Below are positions 6,805 to 7,216 of a stretch of DNA of 7,216 nt, piece by piece. A program made the translations under genes and the position numbers. How positions within the stretch are numbered: the stretch's first letter is position 1; every line of letters starts with the position of its first letter. The stretch is from Opitutaceae bacterium. GTDB taxonomy: Bacteria > Verrucomicrobiota > Verrucomicrobiae > Opitutales > Opitutaceae. The DNA lies in the NCBI GenBank assembly GCA_031266495.1, contig JAISAX010000204.1:1-7216 (forward strand). Direction: 5' to 3'. The notes beneath the pieces were generated by a model. It was not told where the DNA came from. It saw nothing but the letters and a program-made list of their open reading frames with translations, and searched no databases.

Positions 6805-6829
6805 CCTCTCCTCCCCCCCCCCTTCCCCT
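6805..6829 (+). repeat. Pyrimidine run with C10 homopolymer
   Basis: This is an uninterrupted run of 25 pyrimidines ending 55 bases before the ATG at 6885, with ten consecutive C residues at 6813-6822. It lies in the presumed leader of the secreted-protein gene. Length change by slippage at the C tract is conceivable. Confidence 0.6.
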
Positions 6830-6884
6830 GCTCCGCTACACACACCTGTCTTTCTCGCTGCACTAACTCACATCTGACATAACC

Positions 6885-7070
6885 ATGAAAACAAAACTCC
6901 GCCTCCCGTTAGTTGGTTTCTGCCTCGTCGCCACATTCGCGACTGCCGCCTTGGTTCCCGAAACCAAGACGGTCATCGATGAGAACTTCGATTACACCAA
7001 TGGTGCGCTCTCCTCTCCGTGGACGTTCACCAGTCTTAGAACGTGTTTAAAATTAAATCAAATGGGATAA
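6885..7070 (+). pseudogene. Secreted protein gene broken by an IS insertion, N-terminal fragment
   Basis: The frame opens with a clear Sec signal peptide: basic MKTKLRLP, a hydrophobic core (LVGFCLVATF) and a likely cleavage after ATAA near residue 22. The mature part begins LVPETKTVIDENFDYTNGALSSPW, a style common at the start of large secreted or surface proteins of Verrucomicrobia, often with a concanavalin-like domain; the family cannot be fixed from so little. After about W46-T50 the reading turns into unrelated residues and stops at 7070, just where base composition becomes AT-rich and an IS5-type transposase follows. I infer that an insertion element entered the gene at about 7036 and that the rest lies beyond the right edge. 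The ATG lacks a ribosome site and is preceded by a pyrimidine-rich leader. Confidence 0.6.
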
Positions 7071-7100
7071 ATGCATGATTTATTGCTATACATGATGATA

Positions 7101-7114
7101 TTTTCGGCCGAAAA
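7101..7114. repeat. Perfect palindrome TTTTCGGCCGAAAA in the IS leader
   Basis: This is a 14-base perfect palindrome, flanked on each side by further A/T bases that nearly extend it. It lies between the presumed IS end and the transposase start. It could be a protein-binding site or a small hairpin; a terminator against read-through from outside promoters is another possibility. Confidence 0.45.
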
Positions 7115-7164
7115 AATATGTATTTTCTTGATATTTTTCCAGACAAAATCATGATTTCCGAATT

Positions 7165-7216
7165 ATGCATGAGGCTTATCCAAGTGATATAAGTATCGAA
7201 CAATTCAATTTGATCC
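7165..7216 (+). CDS. IS5-family transposase, N-terminal fragment (3' partial)
   Basis: Seventeen complete codons read MHEAYPSDISIEQFNLI and run off the window. The pattern Y-P-S-D-(I/L)-(S/T)-x-x-Q-(F/W)-x-x-I is the usual start of IS5-type DDE transposases, which cut and rejoin element ends during transposition. The catalytic domain lies outside the window. I chose the ATG at 7165 because the family motif begins four residues later. A possible promoter is TTGATA (7128-7133), then 16 bases, then CATGAT (7150-7155), which would give an almost leaderless message. The AT-rich composition contrasts with the neighbouring chromosome and fits a mobile element that interrupted the gene starting at 6885. 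Confidence 0.68.
   Translation, partial: MHEAYPSDISIEQFNLI

Larger units (their letters stand above)
6562..6884. other. Divergent intergenic region with mirrored pyrimidine-rich leaders
   Basis: No gene is supported in these 323 bases, which separate the leftward pseudopilin from the rightward secreted-protein gene. From left to right they hold: an operator-like palindrome (6565-6581); a purine run on the + strand at 6605-6622, which is a pyrimidine run in the sense of the pseudopilin; an AT-rich core (about 6650-6690) with TCACGTGA; and a strongly pyrimidine-rich stretch (about 6760-6860) with a C10 tract at 6813-6822. Short open frames here have low-complexity products and are not credible. 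Confidence 0.6.
7036..7216 (+). mobile_element. Left end of an IS5-family-like insertion sequence, partial
   Basis: By hand count GC falls from 30 of 60 bases at 6961-7020 to 16 of 60 at 7081-7140. The coding sense of the secreted protein is lost at about 7036, within or next to CTTAGAACGTGTTTAAAATT, which probably includes the terminal inverted repeat. The right end is not in the window, so neither the repeat nor the target duplication can be confirmed. The leader before the transposase contains several CATGAT motifs and a 14-base palindrome. Confidence 0.6.

Noticed and set aside
6642..6863. - strand frame of 73 codons in the divergent intergenic region
   Set aside because: Its product is a Gly/Glu/Lys/Arg string produced by the purine-rich antisense of the pyrimidine tract, so it is low complexity and not a credible gene.

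Overview
The window looks like the junction between a phage-derived block and ordinary chromosome in a GC-rich bacterium. I suggest a member of the Verrucomicrobiota, possibly Opitutaceae-like. The grounds are a short DUF1559-like pseudopilin fragment, a secreted protein starting with an 'ENFDYTNGAL' mature region, and no clear Shine-Dalgarno sequences before the smaller genes. This placement is an inference; no marker gene is present.

Positions 3-5522 (+) are one giant open frame, at least 1839 codons and still open at the left edge. It reads as a phage 'polyvalent protein', a multidomain protein thought to enter the new host with the DNA. By eye the order is: a PBECR-like RNase fold (about residues 106-196, counted from the GTG at 36), a GNAT-like fold (about 274-390), a charged and Gln-rich low-complexity linker, a zincin metallopeptidase with HEIGH at 671-675 and a downstream ETYAE, and a long C-terminal half resembling the LPD38 region, with one membrane-like segment. 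The first nuclease-like module is bracketed by two copies of an NEFGD linker motif. It also has a visibly lower GC content than its flanks, suggesting a swapped-in cassette.

Positions 5526-6101 (-) hold two small unknown genes in tandem. They converge on the giant gene, leaving 3 bp between the stop codons. They are probably the last phage or accessory genes of the block.

Positions 6102-7035 look like host DNA: a pseudopilin gene (-) cut short and ending inside a 16-bp-arm inverted repeat, then a 323-bp divergent intergenic region with mirrored pyrimidine-rich leaders, then the start of a signal-peptide protein gene (+). That last gene is broken at about 7036, where the DNA becomes AT-rich. 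The start of an IS5-family transposase (MHEAYPSDISIEQFNLI) begins at 7165 and runs off the right edge. Three kinds of rearrangement therefore seem to meet here: a phage block, a dispersed palindrome in a gene end, and an IS insertion. No integrase, tRNA, CRISPR array or rRNA is visible.
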